NCBI RefSeq assembly: GCF_020740795.1
Contig: NC_067295.1
Location: forward strand, 3,906,501 to 3,970,500
Reading direction: 5' to 3'
Source of the DNA: Apus apus
Lineage: Eukaryota > Chordata > Aves > Apodiformes > Apodidae
DNA length: 64,000 nt
Program-made: the position numbers and the translations under genes
The notes under the pieces: model-generated
Seen by the model: the letters and a program-made list of their open reading frames with translations, nothing else
Told to the model about the DNA's origin: nothing
The model's database searches: none
Shown: positions 1 to 12,300 of the stretch, one piece after another
Numbering within the stretch: the stretch's first letter is position 1
Layout: the number at the start of each line of letters is the position of its first letter

Positions 1-400
1 GTCGGTGCCCAGCCCAGAGGCGTCCCCGCCGTCCCCAGCCTTGGCCGCGAACGGCCGCCTTCCCGTCACGGCCCCCGCCCGGTGGCGGGCGCCTCTGCAG
101 TCCCGCTCGGTACCGCGGGAGGTCCGGCAGGTGCGGGGACAGCGGCCCGAGGCGGGCAGGGCGGGCGGCTGGCGCGGAGCGGAGCGGCCTCGTGGCGGGA
201 CGGGGGGCAAGCTCCGAGCTCGGGAGGTCACGGGCTGCCGGGCCCCGGCGGCGGCTTGTGGGGAGAGAAACTGCGGGCGAAGGCCGGGGAGAGGGATTGG
301 AGGCAAGGGCTCGGTTTGGGGAAGAGTCAAGCTCGGGGAAATAAGCCGGGCTGGGGGTTTCGTGCCTCTGGAGCGGTGGGGAGGGATGCAGCAGCGTCCT
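1..400. promoter_or_regulatory. CpG-rich island at the left edge
   Basis: The first 400 bases are very rich in G, C and CpG, in contrast to the CpG-poor DNA from about 480 onward. This is the usual signature of a vertebrate housekeeping promoter. No exon with a recognisable protein product can be read from it on either strand. In the human order of this block the next gene beyond MMD2 in the divergent direction is WIPI2 (RBAK is a mammalian zinc-finger addition), so this may be the WIPI2 promoter or first exon on the minus strand. The gene name is inference from synteny; only the CpG richness is seen. Confidence 0.45.
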
Positions 401-2600
401 TCAGCAGCCTGGCAGCCCCCTCCTCGTACCGGGGACCCCCTGGGCTCCCCCACCTTTCACCACCCTCCAGCTGCTGGTGAGGGGACTTGTCCCAGTGGCT
501 TCAAGCCAAGTGGCCCAGCCCCAGCACCCCGCTGCCCTGTGGCCACCCTGCCATGGTCGGCAGCCTCCCTGAGCTGCTCCTGTCCCCTGCACCCACCTCT
601 GCCTCCGCTGCTGCCAGCCCAGCCAAGCATCCCGTAGCTCCTTCTACACATCCTAAGTTTCTTCTCCCTCGGGGAGTTTTTTTCCTGCTAAGAGATGGCA
701 GATTTTAAACTCCCAGTTGTCTCTTTTCTTGCCTGCTGGCTCCAGCAGCCTGATGTGAAGGAAAATCCTTCCTGGGGAAACACAATGGCAGCGTGTGCTG
801 CCAGGGGAGCCCGGTGCCACAATCAGCACCCAAAGGCACGGATATTCACACCAGTCACAGCTGGGCTCCTTCTGGCATCCGTGACTGGGAGTGGGAGACA
901 GCACTCAGAGCCCTGGGCTTCATGATCCATTCCCTCTCTGAAGGAAAACTCTGCAAGACTCCCCGCTTTTGGTGACATTACAAAAACGTCCCTGCATTCA
1001 AGTTACCCCTGAATCTTGGATATTCTCCCTTGCATCGTTACAATTACTCAGATCTTTGCCAGAAGATGGGGAGGGCGGCAGGGATGGAGGAAGGAAGAAA
1101 TAACAGGAAGGACGTGAGGGGAGCTGCCACGTGGGAGGGGATGTGTCCTGGCGGGGCATGGGTCGTGTGAGCAGGACATCTCCACATCCCGCTGAACAGC
1201 TCCCAGCTGCCTTTGGTTCTCCGGCCGCAGGGTTTGGAGGCAGCACTGGGGCTGGAGCTGTTCCCCAGCACCATGAGCCAGGCTTTGGTTGCCATAACAA
1301 CTGGATTCAGGCTTCAAAAATAGTAACTTATTTCTCGTTCAATTTGCCTTTTGCCCTCTGAGACGGATCTATTTCAGGAGTGATGGTTCACTTCAGGTGT
1401 CCCTTGCCAGCCACCCCCCAGCTGGGGGTGCTGGGGGCTTCAGAGATGGGGATTGTTTTGTTTAAGGTGGTTTATCACCATCTTCTCTCCCTCCTCTATT
1501 CAGACTCATAGGAAGGCAAAGCAGGGCACAGGCATAATGAAATAGCCTTTGCCAAAGCCTCACCACCTTGAAGGCTCTTCCCAGCTGAGTGGCAGAGCAT
1601 GGGAGAGGATTTTGGAGATGATCTCACTCTGCATCTCAGCTTGGACCTGCTGCTCTCAGCCAGGGCTTGGCTTTCCCAGATATGCTGGAAAGGTCCTACC
1701 AAAGATGGGGTTTCTTTCCCCCCACATCTCCTGGATCCCACTGCCACCAACCTGGTCCATGGCATCTTCCACCCATGATGGGAAACATACAGGAAGCCTG
1801 ATCCCAGTGCTGGCTCCTGGCACTGGGAAGGTGGGGTGCTTCTTGTGTGCTTTGAGGACACCCCACAATGAAACCTCCACCTGAAGTATCACCCCTTTTG
1901 CATCCCCTGGGGGGACGAGCTGCTTTTGGAAGGCATTGCAGGGGGTGCCAGGGTTAATTAATGCTTTGAATTAAGGGGTGACTTAATTTTTGTCTATTGT
2001 GGCTTTTGGGAGACGTGTGTGTGTATGATTTCCCATTAAAGTGGCCACGTGAGCATAACCCTTCATGTCAAGGTGTCCTCAGCTGTTCCACCTTCTTCCT
2101 GTCAACATTATTACAGCATCAGCAAGGTGAGGTTGCATGGGGGAGACAAGGGTTCTCCTCCTCCTCCAGTTGCCACTGGTCTTATGTCACCTTTCTCATC
2201 CCACAGGGTGGGCACAGATGGTGCCCCTCTGCCTGCAGATGAGCCCTCATCTCCCTTTCCAGCCCTTCTCTGAGCTGCCCAACCTCAGACGTACTTCGGG
2301 TTCTCACCTCCTGCAAGACTCTACCTGGGCGATGCAGAGGATGGAGGGGTGGAGGCTTAGGATGGAGATGGAGTGAGGATCCTCGGGTCTCTTGTCCTGT
2401 CACGCAGCTTTGTCCCTCTTCCCTTGAGCAGAGGGAGGGGGTGGATGGTGTGATGCGGGTGGGAGTTGTGTCCCCACCCACGGGCACCCCGCAGCGATGG
2501 GCTGCCCACCCCTGCCGGAGCCTCTGCAAAACAATGGAGGAAGAAGAAGAAGAAAAAGAAAAAAAAATCATTAAAATCAACTAAATAAAAGCAAACCCAA
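401..2600. other. Gene-free stretch upstream of MMD2
   Basis: I see no conserved coding exon, RNA gene or clear transposon here. Open frames on both strands are short, low-complexity and end at random positions. The stretch ends in a purine run of GAA/A repeats near 2537-2568. It probably holds the divergent intergenic region between the left-edge CpG island and MMD2, possibly with unrecognised 5' UTR or enhancer sequence. Confidence 0.5.
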
Positions 2601-3330
2601 ACAAAGCAGCTCCCTGGGGAGGCCGGGCGGGCTGGCCCTGCCCTGGGGCAGGCAGGGGACAGCTCGGTGCCCCTCCTGGAGGACCCGGCCGTGGGCAGGG
2701 TGGCCGGGGGGGATGTGGGCAGGCTGGCCCCTCCCTCCTCCCCCTACGATGCTTTAATCACATTTTCAATTCAAATCTGCTGCTATTTGATCCTCCCGGG
2801 GTGGCGGCGCGGGAGGGGGGGGCAGCTCGGCATATTTTTAGCTGTGCTTAAGGCTGCCGGGGCGAGACCGCGCAGGTTGCTGCGGCCGGGAGGAGTAGGA
2901 CGGGATTCCCACCCCCCCCCTCCTCTTTGTTTTTTCCTTCCTTTTCCTCCTTCTCTTGGCACTTCTGAGGGCGGCAGCGGGGCTGGTTCCCCCCTCCCGG
3001 AGGTCGCCTTTGTTTTCCCCGCGTGGCTCTCCCGAAGGGAGGGGGAAGGCGGGAAGGGGCCGGGCTGGACCGGCCGCCCCTTCTCCTCCTCCTCGCTCTG
3101 CCGGAGCCCGCGGAGTTGCTGCGGTTCCCCCGAGCTGCACTTTACCCCCAACCATCCTCGGCCGCCCCGGGGCTGAGCAGCCGCCGCCCCCCGGGACCCT
3201 CCATGGCACCGCCGCGATGTTCGTGTCTCGGGTCCTGGATTTCCAGAAGACGCGCTTCGCCAGGTAAAGCCGTCGGTGCTGCGGTCCCCGATCCCCGGTG
3301 TTTGCGGGGCCCCAGGGCAGCCCCAGCCCG
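2600..3330 (+). promoter_or_regulatory. MMD2: MMD2 CpG-island promoter and 5' UTR
   Basis: CpG density rises from about 2610 and stays high through exon 1 to about 3330. Two AT-rich patches interrupt it: one at 2748-2796 with TTTAATCACATTTTCAATTC, and a TATA/MEF2-like CATATTTTTAG at about 2830. The transcription start cannot be fixed from sequence alone. The TATA-like patch about 390 bp before the start codon gives one plausible position. The island overlaps the first coding exon, as is common for vertebrate promoters. Confidence 0.55.
3203..3263 (+). promoter_or_regulatory. Overlapping upstream ORF of MMD2 (first part)
   Basis: An ATG at 3203 lies 14 bases before the MMD2 start in another frame. 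Read through the exon 1/exon 2 splice, it encodes 22 codons and ends at a TGA at 15444-15446, inside the MMD2 coding sequence. The -3 base is T and the +4 base is G, so the context is middling. If transcription starts upstream of it, this ORF could lower MMD2 translation, with leaky scanning needed to reach 3217. Confidence 0.5.
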
Positions 3331-6300
3331 GGTCCGACACAGCGCGGATGGAGCCCGAAGGGACCTTCAAAAGCTGCCGAGTGCCCCGAAGCCCAGGGCA
3401 GGTCCGGGATGGGCTTTTGGGAGGAGGCTACCCGCCCTTCTGCATCCCCGAGCGATTCCGAGCATCCTTGGAAGCCCTGCCTGCCTTTGACCGGGTCTAA
3501 CTTCACCGTTATCCTCTTGCTGCTGGGTGACTGGGAGCCCAGATGCCCAAGGAAACAGACCCCACCACTGGCCACAAGCCCCCCACAGAGTGACCAACAT
3601 TGCTCGGGGTCCTGCCGTGCCCAGGTGAAGCCCCTGGGGATGGGTTCTCCAGCCTGGACCTGGGGGCTCCCATGGGTTGCTCTAATAGTGGATCCTTCCC
3701 ACCGCTCCATGACATGGAGCCCCAGGGAGGTTTTCCAGCAGCAACAGGGACTTATTTAACCAGCTCAAGTGTGCTCAGAAACCTCGTGGGGACCTGTGGA
3801 GGGGGGAAACCTGAGGACTGCTGGGCACAGGTCAGAGGGCACTCGGCCACTCAGGCTGCTGTGGGATCAGGTGTGGCCTTTAGCAGGGAGCTGGTGGGTG
3901 ACACGGGGACAGCAGCTGCCCGCAGCCCTCCAGCACACTGGCTGGCCAGGGATGAGTCAGATCACACAGCAGTGGGTGATGCACGGCCAGGGGGGGCTCA
4001 GGGGGGTTCGGTTTTGCAGCAGGGACAGGCTTTTCTCCCTGTGACTGTGGTGGGGATGTTTTCATGGGCACGGAGGGTCCCACAGGCTGGCACAGTCAGC
4101 TCTGCTGCTGCCACTGTCAGATCCCCAGTGGTCCTGTTAGACTCAGATACCGAAGAAAAACTTGTCTGGGAAGGAGTAGTGATGGTGCTTCTTGCCTGCT
4201 CCAGGCAAGAGCATCCCTGACAGATGCTTGCCTGGGGTGGGTAAGAGCAGGAGACCTCCCTGCTATGCCCCCCAAACCACCAGCTCATCTCTTCCAGGTG
4301 TCCCAATGGGAAACCCCATGCTTACACCTCCAAGAGCTGCCTGCAACCTGTGGGGACCTGCTCAAATACCGTTTTGATGCTGTAGCTGCCTCCTGATAAC
4401 TCTTACCTGGGGGAGATGCAAGGGGGACCCAGCAGGTCTGAATGATGCATCTGGTCCAAAACTCCTGGTGAAAACAGAGAATCCAAAACTGTTTTTCCCA
4501 GCTGTCAAACAGAGAACAGGGTCAGGGAGAGATGGAGCCAAGCAAAGCTTTTCCTCCAGAGGAGGAAAACACTACCTTTGTCCCATGGCAGTGGGGCTGT
4601 TTGGGAGCCAGACAGCAGGGCTGGGGCTGCCTCCCACCTTGCATCCCCTCCCCCCCCACAGATCCCATCTGCCAGCCTGTTGCTTGCTTCATCCAAAACT
4701 AACATGCTCAGACTGTCGTGGTCCTATTTGGAGACAACTTGTTAAGCAGAGATGAGGTGTTACAGAGTGCCTTGCAGGGACAGAGCCCACAGCCAGGGCA
4801 GGGGCTGCAGGGCACAGGAAGGGTCGGATCCACAGGGAATCCTCCACCTCTTGCTGTGTGCCAGGGCTGGACAGGGAACAGGAGATGGGTGCTCCCTTGG
4901 CTTTCACCCAAGGACACACCAAGACGATCTCCAGCACGAGAGGCTAACCCTGAGCTTCCTACATCACCACAGAGATCCTCTTAGCCTAGAGCTTAAAAAT
5001 AACAGTTGGCTAATCCCCAACACCCTCCCATCCCCCCATGTTCCACACAAACCAGCTCTGATCTCCACAGAAATGCTCTGCCATGGCATATCCCAAAAGA
5101 GACCCTGAAAGCTGCTCCTTTTCTGCTGGGAATGCTCTCTTGGCTCCCCTAGGGACCAGGCTCTGCAGTGGGGACTGGCGTGAGCAGGAGACACCAGGCT
5201 CACAGTGGCACATGCCCTTCAAGGCATCAGAAGCATCTTGTGGCATCTTTTCAGAGGATGAGAAACTCCTGCTTGTGGCCTTCCCTGAAAAAAAAACAAC
5301 ATCAAAAAGTTTTGCTTGTGGTGGAAAAGCCTGGAACAGCTTTTTAGTGTTGTTTTATCGGGTTTTGAGCAAGGACCAAGAAAGTAGGAACTTGGCCATC
5401 AATACACCCACCAGAAGGAATAAATAAAACCCAGCGTGGTGATGAAAGACCTGTTGTGTGAAAGCTGCAGCAAAGGCACCAGGCTTTGAGCAAAGAGATG
5501 AAAGGCAGCAATCAATGTGGGAACATTTTGTGAACTGCCAGGAGAAGACTCGGGGTTGGAGGGGCACCAGAGTGTCCCTGAATCCCTCCTGGCTGGGCTT
5601 TGGAGGTGGAACATCATGGCTGGGGTGGAAGGGAAAAAAGCAAGTGAGGGGGCTGTCGATGTGCTGGGAATAGGGATGCATGCCAATGTTGGTTGAGCAG
5701 GTTGTGGTTGAGGATGTCAGTGATTTCTGCTCTGGGGTCCAGGAGGCTCTTCCATCACCTGCCACCATGGGGAAGGGGAGTTAAATGGTGCTGTGGCTGT
5801 GAGACTTTTCCTGTTGCTCACAGCCTGCACTGTGGCAAGTGATATGCACCTTCTGCCTGGCATGGACAGTTACAAGCAGAGGTGATTCCTCCTGCTTTAT
5901 CCAACCACCAGAGAGTTAGCCTCCCTCCAACCCTTTCCTCTGCTCCTCCCAGCTCACCAGAACAGTGCTGGTTTCCCACCAGAGCAGCAGATTGATGCAA
6001 GTCACATCTTCATTGAGCCTCATCAGCAAAGGTCACACCAAGCCACCAATCCCCTCCACCTCACTGCTGACTTTTGACCCCTTGTTGGCTCACTTCTTAT
6101 TCAGACATGGTCTCCTGCCCATGTGGCTGCAGTTCAGGCTCAACCTCCCTGCAGGGACACAAAATGCTTCCTGAACTTTGGTCATCCAGAGCTGTAATTG
6201 GAAAGAAACAGGATTAAGCAGGGAGCTGCTGGTATCTGGCTGGCTTCAGCAGCTCCAGGGCAGCCAGTGGAGAGGAGTTTGCTGGGAGCTGTTGCTTGCA

Positions 6301-9300
6301 CAGGGCACTGAATCACCCTCATTAGCTGATAGCAGTTCACAATTTCATTTGTTCATGTGAAAGGCTCTAAATCTTACTGTGTTGTCTTCTCCTGCCCTGT
6401 GAGGAGCAGCTGGGAAAATCAACATTAATTTCTCAGCTCAGAAGCAGCAGGAGCTTAGGGAGAGTAGGGGCCTCTGCAGGTGCCTGGTCCAGGCTTGTCC
6501 TCACCTGCCTGATGCCTGCAGTGTAGACACTGCCACCTCCTCACCTGCACAAGGGGATGGAGATGACCTCTACACTTGCTCAAAAGCAAATCCTCCAAGT
6601 TTGAGGAAAGGCAGCTGGGAAAACCTGCCTTGTTTCTCTCTGCACCTGTAATTACTAAGCAAGGAGACATTCACTGACCTCTCCCCCAACCTCTGCAGGC
6701 AAGAAAAGGAGAGGAGAACCAACAGGAATAGGAGCAAGAGAAAACATTGGGGTGCTCAGATACCACACATGAGAAAAGCAATGCTAGGCTGGCAGCCTGA
6801 ACAGAGCTACAGCATTGGGAAGGTCTGGTCCCTGTTTGCTTTGCCATGACAGCACAATCAGCTCCTGCCTGTTCCCACACATGCTGAGATGCTTTCCAAG
6901 AGCTCTGCTTCCCCCACAGCCCATGTGGGATGAAGCAGTGAGAAAGGAAGTGTTTTCAGCATTGATATTGGAGCTGCTCAAGAGGTAGAGGCTCCTTACA
7001 ATGCAAGCACCAGCCCCATCCCACCAGTCCTAGCAAGACCTGCTAGACTGCTCCCAGCTGAGCAGATCCCTCTCTTCAAGAGATGAGAAGGCCCCCAAAA
7101 CACTGAGGAAAAACCAGGATCATCTGGTGTCACTGACTAATTCCACACTGGTTGCTCTGTAGGGCCAGGCTGACTCAGATACCCTCTTAAGATATCACTG
7201 GTAGAATTAATCTAATGTAGGTTTAGAAGCCCATGGTGCAGGTATCACTTGAGCCAGGTAGTTGGAAGGCAACAAGTACTCAGATCATTCTTTGTGATGA
7301 GGTATTCCCTCAAACTGTCCCTTTCTCTCCTTTGGGAGCGTTGGGGAACCCAATGAGATGGGCTCAGGTGGGGATCACTGCATTGGAGATGTACAGCACT
7401 GGGTGCTTTTTAAGGGCAGGATTGTCTCCCAGCTGCCTGGAAAATGGATACATGATGGTCTTTTCCTTCCTCCAGGCAGTGTTGGATATCAGCCTGATGT
7501 GATTCTTTGGCACAGATCTCTGTGGCCAGCCTCATGAGGTGGCAGCCAACACGATCTGTGGGAAATTCAAGCCACTGCCCAGCATGGCAGGTCAGTGCAT
7601 GTGAGAAATGGGGCTCTGCCAGGACTGCTCCCAGGCCCCCCTCCCCTCCTCCTCCCTTCCCACACCCCCAGCTCCACAACTAGACAAAGCCATGAAAACC
7701 AACTACAGCTCTCAGAGAAAGGCAGGGGAAAAAAAATCCACAGCTGTTATTTCAGGTCATGGCTCTTGTGGGGTGCTTGGCTGGAGCTGCTGAAGGAGGT
7801 TGGTTGGGTACCCAGAGAGATGCTGCAGGAGGATGGATGCTCAGAGCAGGGCCTGAGCAAGGCAGAGGAGACACAATCCAAAACACACACTCAGGACTCC
7901 CTTTGGGGTTCTCCAGGACAGGCTGAACCTCAACATTTTCATGCAGTAAAAAAGCCCAGAGTCTGGCAGGCTTGATGTGATCCATCACAACCTCTCAGAA
8001 TAACAGGACACCACAAGCATCATATTCCTGGTGTTTGCTTCAGATGGCAGTTAGTTGAGCTGAGCAGTGCTGACCATCAGGAGAGTTTGGATCCAGGTCT
8101 GTGATCCAGTTCAGGTTCCTAGGCCAGGCTGGCTGCTGCTGAGGAAAGGATTTTTTGCAGAGAAATCAGCAGGTCAGGGGCAAGGAGCTACCTCCTCTGC
8201 TGTGCTCAGCAGCACTGGCTGGTGCCACAGCAGAAGACACAGCCCTGCTCTCTGTTGCAAACAGTGCCAATTAAAATCCTAGTATCTGCTTGCCTGGCTG
8301 GTGAAATGCTTGATTCTCCTCCTGTGTGTGCACTGTCCAGAGACATCTGCTGAATTTACAGTTATCGTTTGTATTTCAGTAACATCCAGGAATCCCCAGT
8401 GAGAGCCAGGGTCTGTTTCTTGGAGGGTGATACGGGGAGACCTCATGGACCTGAGAAACTGTGACTGTAATGTCACAGTAGAAGCTGGGTCTCCAAAGAG
8501 CTGGTGGCAGCTGGGGTTAGAGGCTGGGAAAGCTTCATCTCCCAAACTGCCCAAATCCTCTGTCAGTGGACAGAGGGGCAGGTGGTTGCACTTGCTCCTG
8601 CCCACCTTGGACTGCTGCAGAGCTTAACTGAGCCAGCCCAGGACTGATCCTGCTAACTCCTGTGCTCTAAGCAATGCAGGCAAGGCCACAAGGAACACAC
8701 ACAATGACTTTCCAAACAGTGAATAATGGAGAATTTTCTGTTCTGGAAACAGTCCTCCTAACATTCACAAAACACCTGGGACATCAGAGTCATTTTGTGA
8801 CTAATCAGCTGCTGTTGGAGGTCTCACGAGTACCGAATGAAACAAGAAGTCCCAGCTCAGGAAGTAATTTGGGAAACACTCACCAACCCCATCTGTTGTG
8901 AATAGACAAACAGCTCTGCTGTAGTTGCAGGGTCATGAATTGCCTTGGAAGAGCCTGAGATACCATCTATATGAAGAGCAGAAAGCCTGCTGGAGAGAAA
9001 ACCAAATGTCCCTGCATGGAGGGTGGGAAAATGGACAGTTATGACGCTGATAGAAATTACCTGCTGAGATTCCATCCACCACCCAAGCTCTGATAAACAT
9101 AGATGGGCTCTCATGGGTGCAGAAATGGTCTGCCTGGGCCCAACCCACCTTGGACCCTTTTGTTCTTCACTCTGTTAAGGTGAGGAGCAAGGAACAGGAA
9201 TCAGGTATACCCTTGGTGTGGTCCCTGGTGTGTTATTTCCCTAATAATAGCAGCATATTCCCACCTCTGCCCCTCGTGTATCCACTGCTGTGGCAGCAGA

Positions 9301-12300
9301 ATGTGCTGAGGTGCCTTCCCTGTCCCTTTACAGGGATATCTGTACCTGCAGTTTGGAGCCAGGTGCAGCATGGACATGGCTGAGCACAGAGTTCCCATCC
9401 AGGAGCATCTCCAAGTCAGCAAGCAGACTTGTTCAGCACGTGTCTTGGCATGCAGGCTGTACAGTGCCAGGGATGGTCTACAGCCAGCCCAGGGTGTTTC
9501 CATGTGTCAGAGGGCTGGGAACAAGAGGAACTGGGATGAAAGTAATCAGAAGTGATAGATGAGCATTCAACCTGCAGCCCATTTTGACTTGCTTTGTGGA
9601 AGGAAGGCTTGCACCAGGGACTTCTGGGGAGGTTACTCCAGAAATCTGGTGATCTGCAAATTTCCCCAAAGAAAAGGCTCAGAGATGCTGGTTTAGATGA
9701 AAAGCTTTTTGGTTTGCTGCCTCTGTTGCTCCCTACCCAAGCTGCCAGGCTCTCTGCACAATGCCAGGGAACAGTACAAAAGAAAACACTTTGCCATCTT
9801 GCTGCTCCTCATGAGGGATGGTCAAAGGAGTAGCCCATGGCTGCCTCTTCTCCCTCAGCCCAGGGAGCCAACCCATGAGCTTACAGCATGCAGAGCTCAG
9901 CTTTCCAACCCAGAAGTGCCATATGTTGGCGTAGGAGCCTGAGAGCACCAAGGAACAGGCACAGAAATAGAGGTTTCAGCTCTTCATGAGGTGCCACCCA
10001 GCCATGCACCTGCCCACGTGGGTGGCTCTGCAGATGGCAATGCTGGGCAGCACCAGCCTGAGCCTTTGCATTTTGCTTCCCAGTGGCAAATGCTCCCATG
10101 GCAGTGGGTAGGAAGGAAAAGCAGGATTTCTCAAGTGCTCCTGAGCTGGATAAAGCAGATCTGTGGTTCTGCAGAGCCTGGGGGCTCCAAAAGCAGCAGC
10201 TGCAACCACGAGGAGAGTGGGAAGGACTGCTGAGCCTTTCCCACATCACTGAGTTGAAGAATTGATGTCCTGGAATTGAGGGGGACCCTGAACACATCCA
10301 TGCTTCCCTGCTCTGTCTGCTGCATCCTGGGATCATGCCCCCTAAGCAAGTGGCACTTGGGGCCCTGCATCACACCAACACACACAGCTCCTGAGGACTA
10401 AGCTAACTACAAACCCCAGAGAGCCCAGGAGGATGAAGCCTCTTACCCTGAGCTGCAGCTGGAATGTTACCAGATTACAGATCAGGAGCAGAGCACACAC
10501 CAAGCCCCAGCTTACAGGGATGACACCAGAGCAGCTCACACGTGAGCACAAGCCTGAGGATCAAGCCCAGCATCTGCACTGGGTGTGCAGCCTCTGGACT
10601 CATCAGGGCAAATCCAGACCATGCACTGAGGGGGGAATCTCTGGCCAGTCTGCCCTACAAGGACACATCTGCTCCATCACTGACATTTCAGGGATCACTA
10701 CACTTGCTCTACCAGCAAACAACCCAAAGGGCCCCAGCAGGACTTACCACCAGTTTTGGTCAGCATCCAGCGAGGGCTTTCTCCATCCAGATACAATCCT
10801 CTTCTGTTACTCCAAAAGCAGTTGAGACACCCAGTCACAAGGAGAAGGAAAAACCCCCTCCCTTTGCAGTCAGACCCCCAAGAGCTGCCCAGCAGGGAAC
10901 ACAGCCTAGAAATGCCCCCTAAGCAGGAGGGTGGATGCTCAGCAAACCAAAATCCTACCCCCAAGGACACAAGGCAGCCAGAGCCTGGCCAAGCCCAGCC
11001 CTTTTATAAGCCATTCCCAGGTGAAACCTGTTGAGATGAGCTGGTCTGGGGAGATTCACATCACCTGGGGCCAACCCTGGATGTGCTGGCTGCTCCTTGG
11101 TCCTGCTGGCTCCAACATTTACCTCTTGATGGGTTGTGAAGGGGATGTGTTGGCTCTTCAGGTGTCATGGCCATGGCCCCAGCCATGTGCAGGGGGAGCC
11201 CAGCTCCTCAATGCACAGACACACAGCCATGTGTCATGTGTATGACCTGATGTGTAGCAGGATTGAGGGTGTTGCATTGGTTTCTTGCAAAAGCAGAGAT
11301 GAGCTGCTCAATGAGAGCAGAAGCAACACCCAGCTCACAGCTGCCCCAAGCTGTATCTCTCTGGTGATTTACCTTCCTCACATTACCCTTCCACCAGCTC
11401 AGCTAAAGGATGTCAAAATTATTATCCTTACTTCGAGAAAGGGAAATAGGGTGAGAGTGAGATGAAGTGACATGACAGAGGTTAGCCAGAGGGTCGGTGT
11501 CAAAGGAAGGACTAAACTCCATCTCTCCCAAATTGTAGCCTGGGCTGGGTCTCCATGTGTCTGTGAGCCCTGTGTGTGTAGGGGACAGTTTTCCTGCAAA
11601 GTGACCCATGGCTCTAGAGTCTGGTTGAGTGTGTGGTGCCCATGGAGTGGTTGATGCAGGTTGTCTTGGTGCTCCCAGGGGAGCTCAGATGCTCAAATGC
11701 TCACACATGAGCCCTCCTGAGGAGTAATTTAATTTCATCCCTGTTTTACCTTCTTCTCCCCCACCCCTGCAAAGCAAGAGCCAGGCAGATCTGCATGACT
11801 TTTGAGGTCAGAACTTTGTTCTTGGATAAAAGTATTTAAAAAACCCAAGAACCACCCCCCCCCCCACCCCCCCCTTCAAAGCCACAGAAAAACAGAGTGG
11901 GAGAAAGAGAAGGAGAATGGAACAAGCCTGGGAAGCCAGCTCTGCACTTTGCCTCTGCTGCCTGGGACAAGGGGCTCTTTGTTTCCCTGTCCAGAGCCTG
12001 ATGCACTGGCCCTTTTCAGTCTCCCTCCCTGGGAAAGGGGCCAGGGGGAAGAAGGCACAAGCAGGGCAGGCAAAACCCTGGAGCTGCAGTGAGTAACCCC
12101 TGCTCAGACACTGCCAAGGTCCCCACCTTCATAGAGCTGGTCTGTGTAACATCTGCCAGAAATGGCACCAGGAGAAAAAGCTGCCTGAAGTCCCCTCAGG
12201 GGATCCCCCTTGGGTCTCTGCTTCCCATGCCCCATCCTGGAAAATGAATGTGCTCATGCTCCTGCCGTGCAGGAGGTTTTAAGCTTTCTGTGTCTTTTGG

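Noticed and set aside
2838-3710. 290-codon minus-strand frame opposite MMD2 exon 1
   Set aside because: It is antisense to a CpG island with no family resemblance and no splice or promoter support.
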